Of a stretch of 56,258 nt of DNA, positions 42,890-50,878 are shown in pieces. Under the pieces are notes generated by a model. It searched no databases. It was given only the letters and a program-made list of their open reading frames with translations, and was not told the DNA's origin. The stretch comes from an uncultured Bacilli bacterium (GTDB taxonomy: Bacteria > Bacillota_I > Bacilli_A > RF39 > UBA660): NCBI GenBank assembly GCA_944332435.1, contig CALVJW010000006.1:1-56258 (forward strand). The letters run 5' to 3'. Made by a program: the position numbers and the translations under genes. Positions within the stretch are counted from its first letter, which is position 1. Each line of letters opens with the position of its first letter.

Positions 42890-42915
42890 AAAAAAAATAG
42901 TAATCATACTATTTT
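42890..42915 (-). terminator. Intrinsic terminator of yutD
   Basis: AAAATAGTA/TACTATTTT, loop four bases, with eight T on the minus strand. Confidence 0.8.
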
Positions 42916-43190
42916 GATTCTTTTCTTAACACAAAATATCTACAATCATAAGAACAACAATCACGAATATAATCTTCAACAAAATGATAATCATTAATAT
43001 GTTTATATAGTGTATTTTCTTTTTTACAAAATCCTTTCAATCTTAATTTACCATAAGACCAATCACCTACAATATAATCAAATGGCTCAAAATAATCTGT
43101 ATATAAATATTCTACAGCCTCTAAATCAAATCCGTTCTTATAATCTTTCTCTACTGTATAAAAAGTATCTTCCAATTGAATCTTTTTCAA
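42909..43190 (-). CDS. yutD: YutD family protein
   Basis: A 93-residue protein of the YutD (DUF1027) family, function unknown. It carries DYKNGFDLEAVEYLYTDYFEPFDYIVGDWSYGKLRLKGF and ends CSYDCRYFVLRK, matching the family's KYDYIVGDWGYxQLRLKGF and C-x3-C-x-YFVL. The start is TTG 43190 with AGGAGTTGATAAA before; the longer frame lacks an SD. In Bacillus yutD also lies close to yunB. Confidence 0.85.
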   Translation of the reverse strand: MKKIQLEDTFYTVEKDYKNGFDLEAVEYLYTDYFEPFDYIVGDWSYGKLRLKGFCKKENTLYKHINDYHFVEDYIRDCCSYDCRYFVLRKESK

Positions 43191-43212
43191 TTTATCAACT
43201 CCTAATAACAAT

Positions 43213-43242
43213 AGTATACACGAAATTTTAGTATCATGTCTA
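43213..43242 (-). promoter_or_regulatory. Sigma-A promoter of yutD
   Basis: TAGACA (43237-43242), 18 bp, TATACT (43213-43218). It overlaps the last codon of yunB. Confidence 0.5.
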
Positions 43243-44019
43243 CTTTACAGGAATTGACAAAGTATTAGAATCTTTTCCTATTGTACCAAAATAAGATTCT
43301 GGAATTTTACCACTCATTATTTTTATCGCCACTGGTATATTATTTTCTACTGTAATTGTTTTACTTATAAAGGGTAAAATAACTTGCTCATTCACTTTAA
43401 TATTCACAAATACTTCGATTAAAGCATTATTAATTCCGTAATCACTAATTTTGGTATGAATATTACTTTGGATATCCCCTATTAAATTTAACCGTACTGG
43501 TATTTTGGGACCAATGTTATTTAATAAAGCATTTTGAAATACAATACCACTTGGAATTTCAAAAATAATCCCTTCTTTATTTTTTTCATCTTTATATTCC
43601 GTTAAAAATGTGTCTGGAATATCGATCAATTCTAATTTTCCCTCTTCAATATATTTCAAGTTTAACTGTACAGTTGATGTACATGTTGCTAACACTTTAT
43701 TGACAATAGCCGGATTAAAATCAATTGTATTTATCTCACCATTATCGTTTTTATCAATCAAAAATAAGTCATCAAACTTCAGTTGTTCAGTCATTTGTTT
43801 TGTGACAGCTTTCGTTATAACTAGACTGGATAAATGCTTCATCTCTGTTTCTGCATAATGGATCAGGATTGGTGAAACAGTACGATTAATCACATAAAAG
43901 GATAAAACAAGTGAGAAAACAAGGAAACTAAAAACAACGATTAGTTTCTGACTTTTTGTTAAACGTTTATTATTTTTATGAAAATATACTTTTCTTTTCC
44001 ATTTAATTTTTTTTCGCAC
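43240..44019 (-). CDS. yunB: Sporulation protein YunB
   Basis: YunB is a sigma-E-dependent mother-cell protein needed for efficient spore formation in Bacillus. The 259-residue product has a basic N-terminus, one membrane helix (about residues 25-45, LIVVFSFLVFSLVLSFYVI), then RTVSPILIHYAETEMKHLSSLVITKAV and LGPxxPVRL-like NIGPKIPVRLNLIGDI with GINNALIEVFVNIKVN. The start is GTG 44019 preceded by AGGTGAT; the frame extends three codons further but that part is the SD. Confidence 0.88.
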   Translation of the reverse strand: MRKKIKWKRKVYFHKNNKRLTKSQKLIVVFSFLVFSLVLSFYVINRTVSPILIHYAETEMKHLSSLVITKAVTKQMTEQLKFDDLFLIDKNDNGEINTIDFNPAIVNKVLATCTSTVQLNLKYIEEGKLELIDIPDTFLTEYKDEKNKEGIIFEIPSGIVFQNALLNNIGPKIPVRLNLIGDIQSNIHTKISDYGINNALIEVFVNIKVNEQVILPFISKTITVENNIPVAIKIMSGKIPESYFGTIGKDSNTLSIPVK

Positions 44020-44051
44020 AAATATCACCTATCTTATTATATTCTTTTCAC

Positions 44052-44076
44052 AAAAAAACAGTCCAAAGACTGTTTT
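44052..44076 (-). terminator. Intrinsic terminator of the Tyr/Trp-repeat protein gene
   Basis: AAAACAGTC/GACTGTTTT, loop CAAA-size, with T run on the minus strand. Confidence 0.8.
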
Positions 44077-45442
44077 ACGCTTTTCTATAACGATATTGAT
44101 ATTTTACTTCTACTTTAATGTTTGGTGTATTATAGAATTGTGTATACGATTTTCCTACTTGTTTTTCAAATGTTTCCTTATCAACAAACTCTGGTAATTT
44201 CAATAAAGAATATACTTGATATTTGATTCGATAACGTGATCTTACTTCTACCATTTCTTCACGATAATAACTATTTTCACTTGTCTTTTTACTTTGTTCT
44301 GAATAAGAACTCCAATTACCAATCATCATATTTTCATCATCCCGATAATTAAATCCACGTGGTGCGACAGAAGTATAACCACTATAGTTTCTTTTTTCTC
44401 CATTATACCAACGCCACTCTGTATCTTGATAAGAATACATAGTTACCTTCTTGTCATCACGTTCTGTATATAATTCTGCTGGTTGTTCTGGGGAATATTC
44501 TCCACTATTCCAATATACTTTTTTTCCGTCTTTTTTATAATACCAACGATATCCTACAGATGACTTAATTGTTCGATAACTTGCCGTATCTGGGTAATTC
44601 ATTGACCAACTTGACCAATCTGTCTTTCTCATTGACGCAGTATCTTTGTTAGCATAGCCACTTGGCTGTGTTGAAGAATAAGCAGAATAATCACCATTCG
44701 CATTTTTATAAAATTTCCATCTTTTATCACGATAGCGATAATAATTTTTATCTTCTTTTTCAATATCAATAATATGTCCAACATCAGGAACTTTTGGCAT
44801 TAATTTTTCGTTTTCTAAAAGTGGAAATCCATACTCTGATTTTTCTTCACTTAAATATTCTTGCGCATAATAAGAAGTCCATTTTGTATAATAATCCTCT
44901 GTTTCATAATAATTAAATGTTGGCACTAGCTCAACGATTACATTTCCTTTTGGCATCTTACTACTCGTTTTCCACTTTCCATAACGATCACTTGTTGTAC
45001 AATATCCACAATTAGTAAGCTCAACATTCAAAATATAACGTTCTTCATCTAACTCCTGCTCACTTTTTCCTTTTTTATTTTCTGGTTCTTTATATCGTGT
45101 AATTGTAATTGTTGCATGACATTGATTTTCTTTTAACATCACATCACTTTTTGATATTCTACCAGTAGCAATTAAATCATCACCATTAATTGTAATAGAT
45201 TCCGTTTCTACAGTTGGTAATTGATTCTTCTCTTTTGCATAACTTAATGCAGCCGTTTTATATGCATCTTCAATTGAATTACATTTTTTATTTTTTCTAC
45301 TTTTATTTACTGTCATTACAATAAAAACAATCATTAAAATTACTAAAAGAGCAATTCCACCGTACATTCCCAATTTCTTAGGATCCATTTGTTTATGAAC
45401 AATTGGCTGTCCTGTCTCATTTACGTACCCTTGCTGTTTCAT
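44075..45442 (-). CDS. Membrane-anchored protein with Tyr/Trp-rich repeats, function unknown
   Basis: A 455-residue protein with a cytoplasmic N-terminus of about 26 residues, one membrane helix (about 27-45) and a large outside domain. Residues 54-150 form a unit with CNSIEDAYKTAALSYAKEKN and four Cys (54, 108, 145, 148), which could make disulfides. From 234 on, a repeat of about 48 residues occurs at 234-283 and 336-382 (W-K/R-x-Y...YS-x-Y-x-S...P-x-G...W-S-S-W/Y-S), with a shorter copy near 297-325 (YRWYYKKDGKKVYWNSGEYS). The N-terminal part recalls pseudopilin-like ectodomains but no family is recognised. AAGAGGT precedes ATG 45442. Could be a wall- or carbohydrate-binding surface protein; this is inference from aromatic content. 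Confidence 0.75.
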   Translation of the reverse strand: MKQQGYVNETGQPIVHKQMDPKKLGMYGGIALLVILMIVFIVMTVNKSRKNKKCNSIEDAYKTAALSYAKEKNQLPTVETESITINGDDLIATGRISKSDVMLKENQCHATITITRYKEPENKKGKSEQELDEERYILNVELTNCGYCTTSDRYGKWKTSSKMPKGNVIVELVPTFNYYETEDYYTKWTSYYAQEYLSEEKSEYGFPLLENEKLMPKVPDVGHIIDIEKEDKNYYRYRDKRWKFYKNANGDYSAYSSTQPSGYANKDTASMRKTDWSSWSMNYPDTASYRTIKSSVGYRWYYKKDGKKVYWNSGEYSPEQPAELYTERDDKKVTMYSYQDTEWRWYNGEKRNYSGYTSVAPRGFNYRDDENMMIGNWSSYSEQSKKTSENSYYREEMVEVRSRYRIKYQVYSLLKLPEFVDKETFEKQVGKSYTQFYNTPNIKVEVKYQYRYRKA

Positions 45443-45510
45443 ATAATACCTCTTTCCTTATTTCTCTTTTATATCATAGCATAACAAAGAGAAAAATAAA
45501 AGATTACAAA

Positions 45511-45538
45511 GAAAAAAGATATGAAATTTCACATCTTT
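45511..45538 (-). terminator. Intrinsic terminator of nrdDG
   Basis: AAAGATGTGA/TCATATCTTT (one G-U pair) with T run on the minus strand, overlapping the nrdG stop. Confidence 0.75.
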
Positions 45539-46097
45539 AAATATAAACGCCTTCAACCTTTTTTCTATTATCGTTCTGTGGTAATTCTAAATCAATTTCA
45601 TTAAGACAAACTTGTCCTTTTGCCAAACTTTCTTTTACGTTAATAATTCTTTGATTTCTAGAACCTTTAAATTTTAAACTATAACTTTTTTCAGCTAAAA
45701 TAAACCTTCCATCAATTAATACATCAATTTCTTTTAAAAATGTTAAAATCATTGGTTTTGTTTTGCTCAATGTTTGTAATTCCTCAAAAGTATAACCGGT
45801 ATAACACCAAACATTCATTCCAATTTGATGGGCATGTTTTGCTATTTCATAACATGCTTCTGGTTGACACATAGGATCTCCACCAGAAAAAGTAATACCA
45901 TCTTGACTTGTTAATTGATCTAACTCTTCATTTATTTCGTCAACATCAATTAAGGCTCCATCTTCAAAACTATGTGTACTTGGATTATGACACCCTAAAC
46001 AATTATGTGGACATCCTTGTGTCCAAATGACGGTTCGAATGCCAAGACCATCTACAATGCTATCTGTTTGCAACGTACTAGCTAAACGGATTTTCAT
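45537..46097 (-). CDS. nrdG: Anaerobic ribonucleotide reductase activating protein NrdG
   Basis: Radical SAM activase that places the glycyl radical on NrdD. The 186-residue product has the iron-sulfur motif CPHNCLGC (C-x3-C-x2-C, in TQGCPHNCLGCHNPST), GGDPMCQPE (SAM-binding GGEP-type) and the terminal FKGSRNQRIINV. Start at ATG 46097, two bases after the stop of the glycyl-radical gene; no clear SD, so translation is probably coupled. An in-frame ATG at 46115 lies inside that gene. Needs strict anaerobiosis. Confidence 0.94.
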   Translation of the reverse strand: MKIRLASTLQTDSIVDGLGIRTVIWTQGCPHNCLGCHNPSTHSFEDGALIDVDEINEELDQLTSQDGITFSGGDPMCQPEACYEIAKHAHQIGMNVWCYTGYTFEELQTLSKTKPMILTFLKEIDVLIDGRFILAEKSYSLKFKGSRNQRIINVKESLAKGQVCLNEIDLELPQNDNRKKVEGVYI

Positions 46098-46099
46098 AG

Positions 46100-46282
46100 T
46101 TAATTTGCAGGGCAAACTTTTGGACTTTCTTCTTTCATTACTGCTTTTACACCACTATGTTTTACACGATCTTTTTCTTCCGCACGTTTTGCATTATTAA
46201 AACGTTTTACATCTCCTGCTAAATAACCTGTTACTCTTCTAATTCTTTCAAATTCAATTCCTTCTCCAACTACTTTTTCCAT
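46100..46282 (-). CDS. Stand-alone glycyl-radical C-terminal segment of NrdD (60 aa)
   Basis: The 60-residue product contains FERIRRVTGYLAGDVKRFNN, then KRAEEKDRVKHS: the very end of class III RNR, where the Gly of R-x-x-G-Y carries the radical. In most NrdD proteins this is fused to the main chain. Here the main gene stops 17 bp upstream in another frame and this gene has its own SD (GGAAAGGG) and ATG 46282. So it is a separate subunit that must join NrdD for catalysis, comparable in idea to YfiD for PFL. It also has a tail with VCPAN. Similar stand-alone proteins probably occur in other gut Firmicutes. Confidence 0.85.
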   Translation of the reverse strand: MEKVVGEGIEFERIRRVTGYLAGDVKRFNNAKRAEEKDRVKHSGVKAVMKEESPKVCPAN

Positions 46283-46299
46283 AATATTCCCTTTCCTTT

Positions 46300-48624
46300 C
46301 TAACATCCACATTGTACTTCACGTACTTTTTCAAGTGGCACACTTTCAAATTCTTTTCGTCCACATCCAGGACAAACATCTCCAATTACTCCAACATATC
46401 CACAAACTGGATCACGATCAACTGGATGATTAATAGCTCCATAACCAATACCTGATTCTTTCATTAGTCGAATCACACTTTCAAATGCATCAACATTCAT
46501 CGCTGTATCACCATCTAACTCTATATAGCTAATATGCCCGCCATTCGTAAGAGCATGATATGGTGCTTCCACCTCAATTTTATGTTTAATACTAGTATTG
46601 TAATATACTGGTACATGGAATGAATTCGTATAATATTCTCGGTCTGTTACTCCCTTAATCTTTCCATAAATAGCCTTATCTATATTAACAAAACGACCAG
46701 ATAATCCCTCAGCTGGAGTTGCAATTAACGTAAAGTTTAAGCGATATTCCTTCGCATATTCATCTGCTTTATTCCTCATAAATGAAATAATTTCTAATCC
46801 TAATTTTTGTGCTTCTTCACTTTCACCTTGATGTTTTCCAATAAGTGCTACTAATGATTCAGCAAGACCAATAAACCCAAATGTTAAACTTCCGTGTTTT
46901 AATATTTTGCGTAAACGATCTGATGGTTTTAACTTATCCCCATCTGTCCATACACCTTGTCCAAGTAAAAATGGAAAATTATAATTATGTTTCGAACATT
47001 GTACTTCAAAACGTTCCAATAATTGATCTTTTACAAGTTCCATTTCTTCGGCTAATTCTTGATAAAAACCTTCCATATCTGCTTTGTCACGTTCTTTTAA
47101 GCAAATTCCATGCTTAATAGCAATACGAGGTAAATTAATTGACGTAAAAGATAAATTCCCACGCCCACCAGTTGTTTGATTATTTAAATCAGTAACATCA
47201 CTCATTACTCTAGTACGACAACCCATATAACCAACTTCGGTACGATAATCTCCCTCTTTATAATATTCTAAGTTAAATGGTGCATCAATAAATGAAAAGT
47301 TTGGAAATAAACGTTTTGCTGATACTTTGCACGCTAATTTAAACAAATCATAGTTCTTATCCTCAGGATTATAATTGATACCTTCTTTTACTTTAAAAAT
47401 AGAAACTGGGAAAATTGGTGTTTCACCTTTTCCTAATCCAGCATCAGTTGCTAGTAAAAAGTTTTTAATTACCATTCTTCCTTCACTAGAAGTATCAGTA
47501 CCTAAGTTAACTGATGAAAATGGTACTTGTGCTCCAGCACGAGAATGCATCGTATTTAAATTATGAATAAATGCTTCCATTGCTTGATAAGTAATTCTTT
47601 CTGTCTTTTTCAATGCATTTTCATAACTCTTCATAAATAAACGCTTAATTTGTTCTGATTCTTTATAAATTGGTTGAAATAACGTAATATCTAAATCAAT
47701 TGTCGTCAGTTTATCTACTTCTCTTGCAATTCGCTCCATACTAATAAATGATAGTAAATCACTATAATCTAATAAATCATAAAGTTGTTGCTTAAATTGT
47801 TTCTTAAATGTTTTTAATACTCCTGGAGCCATGTAATAATCAAATGCTGGAATTGATTGTCCTCCATGTTGATCATTTTGATCTGATTGAATAGCAATCG
47901 CTGCAAGAGCACTATATGACATAATATCATTTGGTTCTCTCAAATGACCATGTCCTGTTGAAAAACCATTTTTAAATAATTTATCTAACTCTATTTGCAT
48001 ACAAGTCGTAGTTCCCATTGCAAGGAAATCCATATCATGAATATGAATATCACCATTATCATGCGCATCCGCATATTTCTTTTTCATTAAATATGATTTA
48101 GCAAATTCTTTGGAAATGGTACTTCCATACTGAAGCATTGTACCCATCGCACTATCTCCATCGATATTTGCATTTTCTCTTTTAATATCCTCTTCTCCAG
48201 CTGACTTAAGACCTAACCCTTCAATTGCTTTTAAAAACTTATGTGTTTTTTTCTCATCAAAGAATAATTGTCTTGATTGATTTCTTCTCTCACGATATTC
48301 AGAAAAAGAAGCATAAACATCATCATAACCTTTTTTCTTTAATTCTTCTTCAATCATATCTTGAATTTCTTCAATCTTAATTTTTTCTTTATCTTTATAC
48401 TCTTTTTGAATTCGTTTCATCACACTATGATATACTTTTTGAATATCCTTTTCTGTATAAGTGTATACCTTATCTATACTCTCTTCTTCTTCATCTACTT
48501 TCGGTTTGACACTATCAAATCCCTTTTTTATTGCAAGAGCAATTTTAGTTCCATCAAAATCTACTTTTTTTCCATTTCGCTTAACAACGAATAGTGTTAA
48601 TTTTTGTTCGTCTACTTGGACCAT
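46300..48624 (-). CDS. nrdD: Anaerobic (class III) ribonucleoside-triphosphate reductase, large part
   Basis: Reduces NTPs to dNTPs without oxygen. The 774-residue product has an N-terminal ATP-cone (VVKRNGKKVDFDGTKIALAI, about 10-105), DIHIHDMDFLAMGTTTCMQIELDKLF, DQNDQHGGQSIPAFDYY, SRAGAQVPFSSVNLGTDTS and the zinc-type Cys end CGYVGVIGDVCPGCGR plus a final CGC. It stops before the R-x-x-G-Y glycyl-radical loop, which is encoded by the next gene. Start ATG 48624 follows AGGTGA; promoter at 48655-48683. Operon nrdD - radical peptide - nrdG. Confidence 0.95.
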   Translation of the reverse strand: MVQVDEQKLTLFVVKRNGKKVDFDGTKIALAIKKGFDSVKPKVDEEEESIDKVYTYTEKDIQKVYHSVMKRIQKEYKDKEKIKIEEIQDMIEEELKKKGYDDVYASFSEYRERRNQSRQLFFDEKKTHKFLKAIEGLGLKSAGEEDIKRENANIDGDSAMGTMLQYGSTISKEFAKSYLMKKKYADAHDNGDIHIHDMDFLAMGTTTCMQIELDKLFKNGFSTGHGHLREPNDIMSYSALAAIAIQSDQNDQHGGQSIPAFDYYMAPGVLKTFKKQFKQQLYDLLDYSDLLSFISMERIAREVDKLTTIDLDITLFQPIYKESEQIKRLFMKSYENALKKTERITYQAMEAFIHNLNTMHSRAGAQVPFSSVNLGTDTSSEGRMVIKNFLLATDAGLGKGETPIFPVSIFKVKEGINYNPEDKNYDLFKLACKVSAKRLFPNFSFIDAPFNLEYYKEGDYRTEVGYMGCRTRVMSDVTDLNNQTTGGRGNLSFTSINLPRIAIKHGICLKERDKADMEGFYQELAEEMELVKDQLLERFEVQCSKHNYNFPFLLGQGVWTDGDKLKPSDRLRKILKHGSLTFGFIGLAESLVALIGKHQGESEEAQKLGLEIISFMRNKADEYAKEYRLNFTLIATPAEGLSGRFVNIDKAIYGKIKGVTDREYYTNSFHVPVYYNTSIKHKIEVEAPYHALTNGGHISYIELDGDTAMNVDAFESVIRLMKESGIGYGAINHPVDRDPVCGYVGVIGDVCPGCGRKEFESVPLEKVREVQCGC

Positions 48625-48654
48625 TTTTTCACCTCACCTATCATTTCTAACCCC

Positions 48655-48683
48655 ATTATAAGCACTATTTTTTAGAAAATCAA
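48655..48683 (-). promoter_or_regulatory. Sigma-A promoter of the nrdD operon
   Basis: TTGATT (48678-48683), 17 bp, TATAAT (48655-48660). Confidence 0.75.
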
Positions 48684-48691
48684 TCCCTAAT

Positions 48692-48720
48692 TTTTCCTAT
48701 ATTGTTTGCCAGTAGGAAAA
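48692..48720. promoter_or_regulatory. Inverted repeat upstream of the nrdD promoter
   Basis: TTTTCCTA (48692-48699) and TAGGAAAA (48713-48720), 13 bp apart, lie just upstream of the -35. A possible operator; it does not look like the known NrdR box. Confidence 0.4.
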
Positions 48721-49130
48721 CTCTCTTTGTTTTAAACATTTTTTATTAAAAAAAGATTTTTATTTTTTTCACTTTTTTACATTTTCTTATTTTTTTCTTT
48801 TTTTATTTCTTTCATAAACAGTGAAAATAATATTTTCCCTTTTTATTTTCAGCAAAAATTACGTCACTATCAAAAATAACTTTTTTTATATTTTTTCACT
48901 TTTTTTAAAAAATCATTTTATTCATTTTTTTATTTTTTTCTTTTTTTATTTTTATTATTTTATCCTTTTTTTACCTTTTTCTTTGTTTTTCTATAACTTT
49001 TTACTGCATCCTTTCTTTTTTATACCTTTTGTTTTTTTATTATCTGCTTTTTTGTTCGCTTTTTTTATTTCTTTTTATCATCTTTTTAAATAGACTACAT
49101 TATTCTTTTGTATGAATTTTATTTTTTCTC
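48721..49130. other. T-rich intergenic region between nrdD and the deacetylase gene
   Basis: About 400 bp whose plus strand is mostly T in runs of 4-8 broken by single A, C or G. No plausible gene: a 90-codon plus-strand frame (48821-49093) is nearly all Phe/Leu/Tyr/Ile and has no SD, and the minus strand is full of stops. I see no terminator or tRNA in it. The bias is stronger than in any other intergenic stretch here. Confidence 0.7.
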
Positions 49131-49154
49131 ATATAGTTTTATTAGGGTGATATT

Positions 49155-50405
49155 GTGAAAAAAGTGCTCTTCTTAATCCTTTCTATTTTATTAATAACTG
49201 GCTGTAATCAAGAAAAAGAAAAACAAGTAACAAGTATTATAAAAAAAGAGAATAATATTGCTATAGCGATTCATTATCCAAATTTTCAATACCAAAAGTT
49301 AGATCAACAAATAAAAAAAGAAATTGACTCTATATCGCAAGAATTTCAACAAATGTCATCAAAAGAAAAAGAATTAAACATTGACTATGACTATAACATT
49401 CTAAATGACCGCTATATTAACGTTCAACTGTTTATTTATATCCATAATAAAAAAGAATATCATCAAGTAAAAACCTTCCACTATGACATTAAAAAGAAAA
49501 AGTTACTAACACTAAAAGATATTATAAATGAAGAAGAGTTAAAAAAATTAGTACCTAAAATTAAAACGATACTAACAAAACAATATTCTAATTATCTTGT
49601 GCTAGACAAATTAAATGAGACTATTACACCAGACTTTTCTCACTATTTACAATTTTATTTCGATGATAATGATTTCACATTCTACTTTGATGCCAATCAG
49701 TTTACAAAAGAATACCACGATATTATTCGTGCAAAAATTTCATTGGATCTCATGAATCTTACAATTCCTTTAGAGCGTGGGATGTTTCAAGAAGAAGATG
49801 TTATTCTTCCTACAAGAAAACAGGAACCAATTGATCAAAATAAACCAATGATTGCGCTTACTTTCGACGATGGTCCTAGTAAATATACCAATTCAATTAT
49901 CGAACTTTTAAAAAAATATGATGCTAGAGCAACTTTCTTTGTAATTGGTAATAAAGTAAAACTTTATCAAGAAACAATACAAAAATTGGTTCGCTATGGA
50001 AATGAAATAGGAAATCATTCCTATAATCACAAATGGCTTACTAAAGTATCAGATGACGAATTAGTAAATCAAATTAACACTACGCAAAATATTATCCAAG
50101 AAACAACTGGATTAGTACCAAAATTATTTCGACCAACTTATGGATCAATTAATCAACATTTAAGAGAAAAAATATCATTAGACATTGTTATGTGGACTGT
50201 GGATACTTCTGATTGGAAAACAACAAATTCTAAAAAGATTGCTTCCTATGCTTTAAAAGCAATTAAAAATAAAGATATCATTTTGATGCACGATACACAT
50301 AAACAGACTTATGAAGCATTAAAAATCATGTTACCAAAATTAAAAGAGCAAGGCTACCAGTTTATTACGGTAAGTGAATTGAATGAAATTCTCGCTACTC
50401 ACTGA
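49155..50405 (+). CDS. Lipoprotein polysaccharide (peptidoglycan) deacetylase, PdaC-like
   Basis: A 416-residue secreted lipoprotein. The signal peptide ends with LLITGC, a lipobox, at about residues 13-18. An extracellular DUF4163/DUF3298-like part (about 25-210) precedes the NodB domain with ALTFDDGPSKYT (metal and base Asp), GNEIGNHSYNH (metal His pair), RPTYGSIN and DIILMHDTHKQ. The order is that of Bacillus PdaC, which deacetylates MurNAc or chitin-like sugars. The start is GTG 49155 with AGGGTGAT before it. It overlaps the next gene by 23 bp. Confidence 0.9.
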   Translation: MKKVLFLILSILLITGCNQEKEKQVTSIIKKENNIAIAIHYPNFQYQKLDQQIKKEIDSISQEFQQMSSKEKELNIDYDYNILNDRYINVQLFIYIHNKKEYHQVKTFHYDIKKKKLLTLKDIINEEELKKLVPKIKTILTKQYSNYLVLDKLNETITPDFSHYLQFYFDDNDFTFYFDANQFTKEYHDIIRAKISLDLMNLTIPLERGMFQEEDVILPTRKQEPIDQNKPMIALTFDDGPSKYTNSIIELLKKYDARATFFVIGNKVKLYQETIQKLVRYGNEIGNHSYNHKWLTKVSDDELVNQINTTQNIIQETTGLVPKLFRPTYGSINQHLREKISLDIVMWTVDTSDWKTTNSKKIASYALKAIKNKDIILMHDTHKQTYEALKIMLPKLKEQGYQFITVSELNEILATH

Positions 50406-50814
50406 TGTTAACAGAAATACCGAAAATCCTTCAGAAGAAGAACAATTTTTAGTAACTGTACAACTAATTGTAGCTGTTGCCTTCATTGTTTCATGGTTAG
50501 TTAATGCAATACTAACTTATGATTTGTATTTAAAAAAAACAGGAAAAGAACCTATTTTTGATGATGATACAGCCTCAAAAATAGGAACTTATAACCAGTG
50601 CTATACCTTGGCTTTAATTATCATCATTGTTTTTATTAACTATAACTATATTCAAGTATCAAAAGAAAAAGAAAATGGCGATGTAAATTCGGCAATTGGT
50701 CAATTTATCGTATCGATTTTAACTTTAGCTGCAAGTACTTTAAGCTTATCGATTCTTCTTCGTAATTTAAATAAACAATTTAATAGAAATGATTTAGAGA
50801 ATTCTGAAATATAA
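50383..50814 (+). CDS. Unknown small membrane protein (143 aa)
   Basis: A 143-residue protein with three membrane segments (about 24-45, 73-90 and 107-130) and short charged loops (EKENGDVN, NLNKQFNRND). No family recognised. Start at ATG 50383 lies inside the end of the deacetylase gene, with only a weak SD (GGTAAGTGA), so translation is likely coupled. Ends at the terminator 50816-50847. Confidence 0.6.
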   Translation: MKFSLLTDVNRNTENPSEEEQFLVTVQLIVAVAFIVSWLVNAILTYDLYLKKTGKEPIFDDDTASKIGTYNQCYTLALIIIIVFINYNYIQVSKEKENGDVNSAIGQFIVSILTLAASTLSLSILLRNLNKQFNRNDLENSEI

Positions 50815-50815
50815 A

Positions 50816-50847
50816 AAAGAAAGATTATTTATGATCTTTCTTTATAA
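50816..50847 (+). terminator. Intrinsic terminator of the deacetylase operon
   Basis: AAAGAAAGAT/ATCTTTCTTT with an eight-base loop, followed by ATAAAATTTT. Confidence 0.7.
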
Positions 50848-50878
50848 AATTTTCTATAATATCTCCGTGGTAAATTCC

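Noticed and set aside
46282-46312. Reading the nrdD split as a sequencing frameshift
   Set aside because: A purine-rich SD and ATG lie between the two frames at normal distance, and the NrdD end has its own Cys-rich finish, so two real cistrons are more likely; still listed for checking.
48821-49093. A 90-codon plus-strand open frame made mostly of Phe, Leu, Tyr and Ile
   Set aside because: It follows directly from the T-rich DNA, has no SD before its GTG start, and shows no membrane-protein-like loops or charge pattern.
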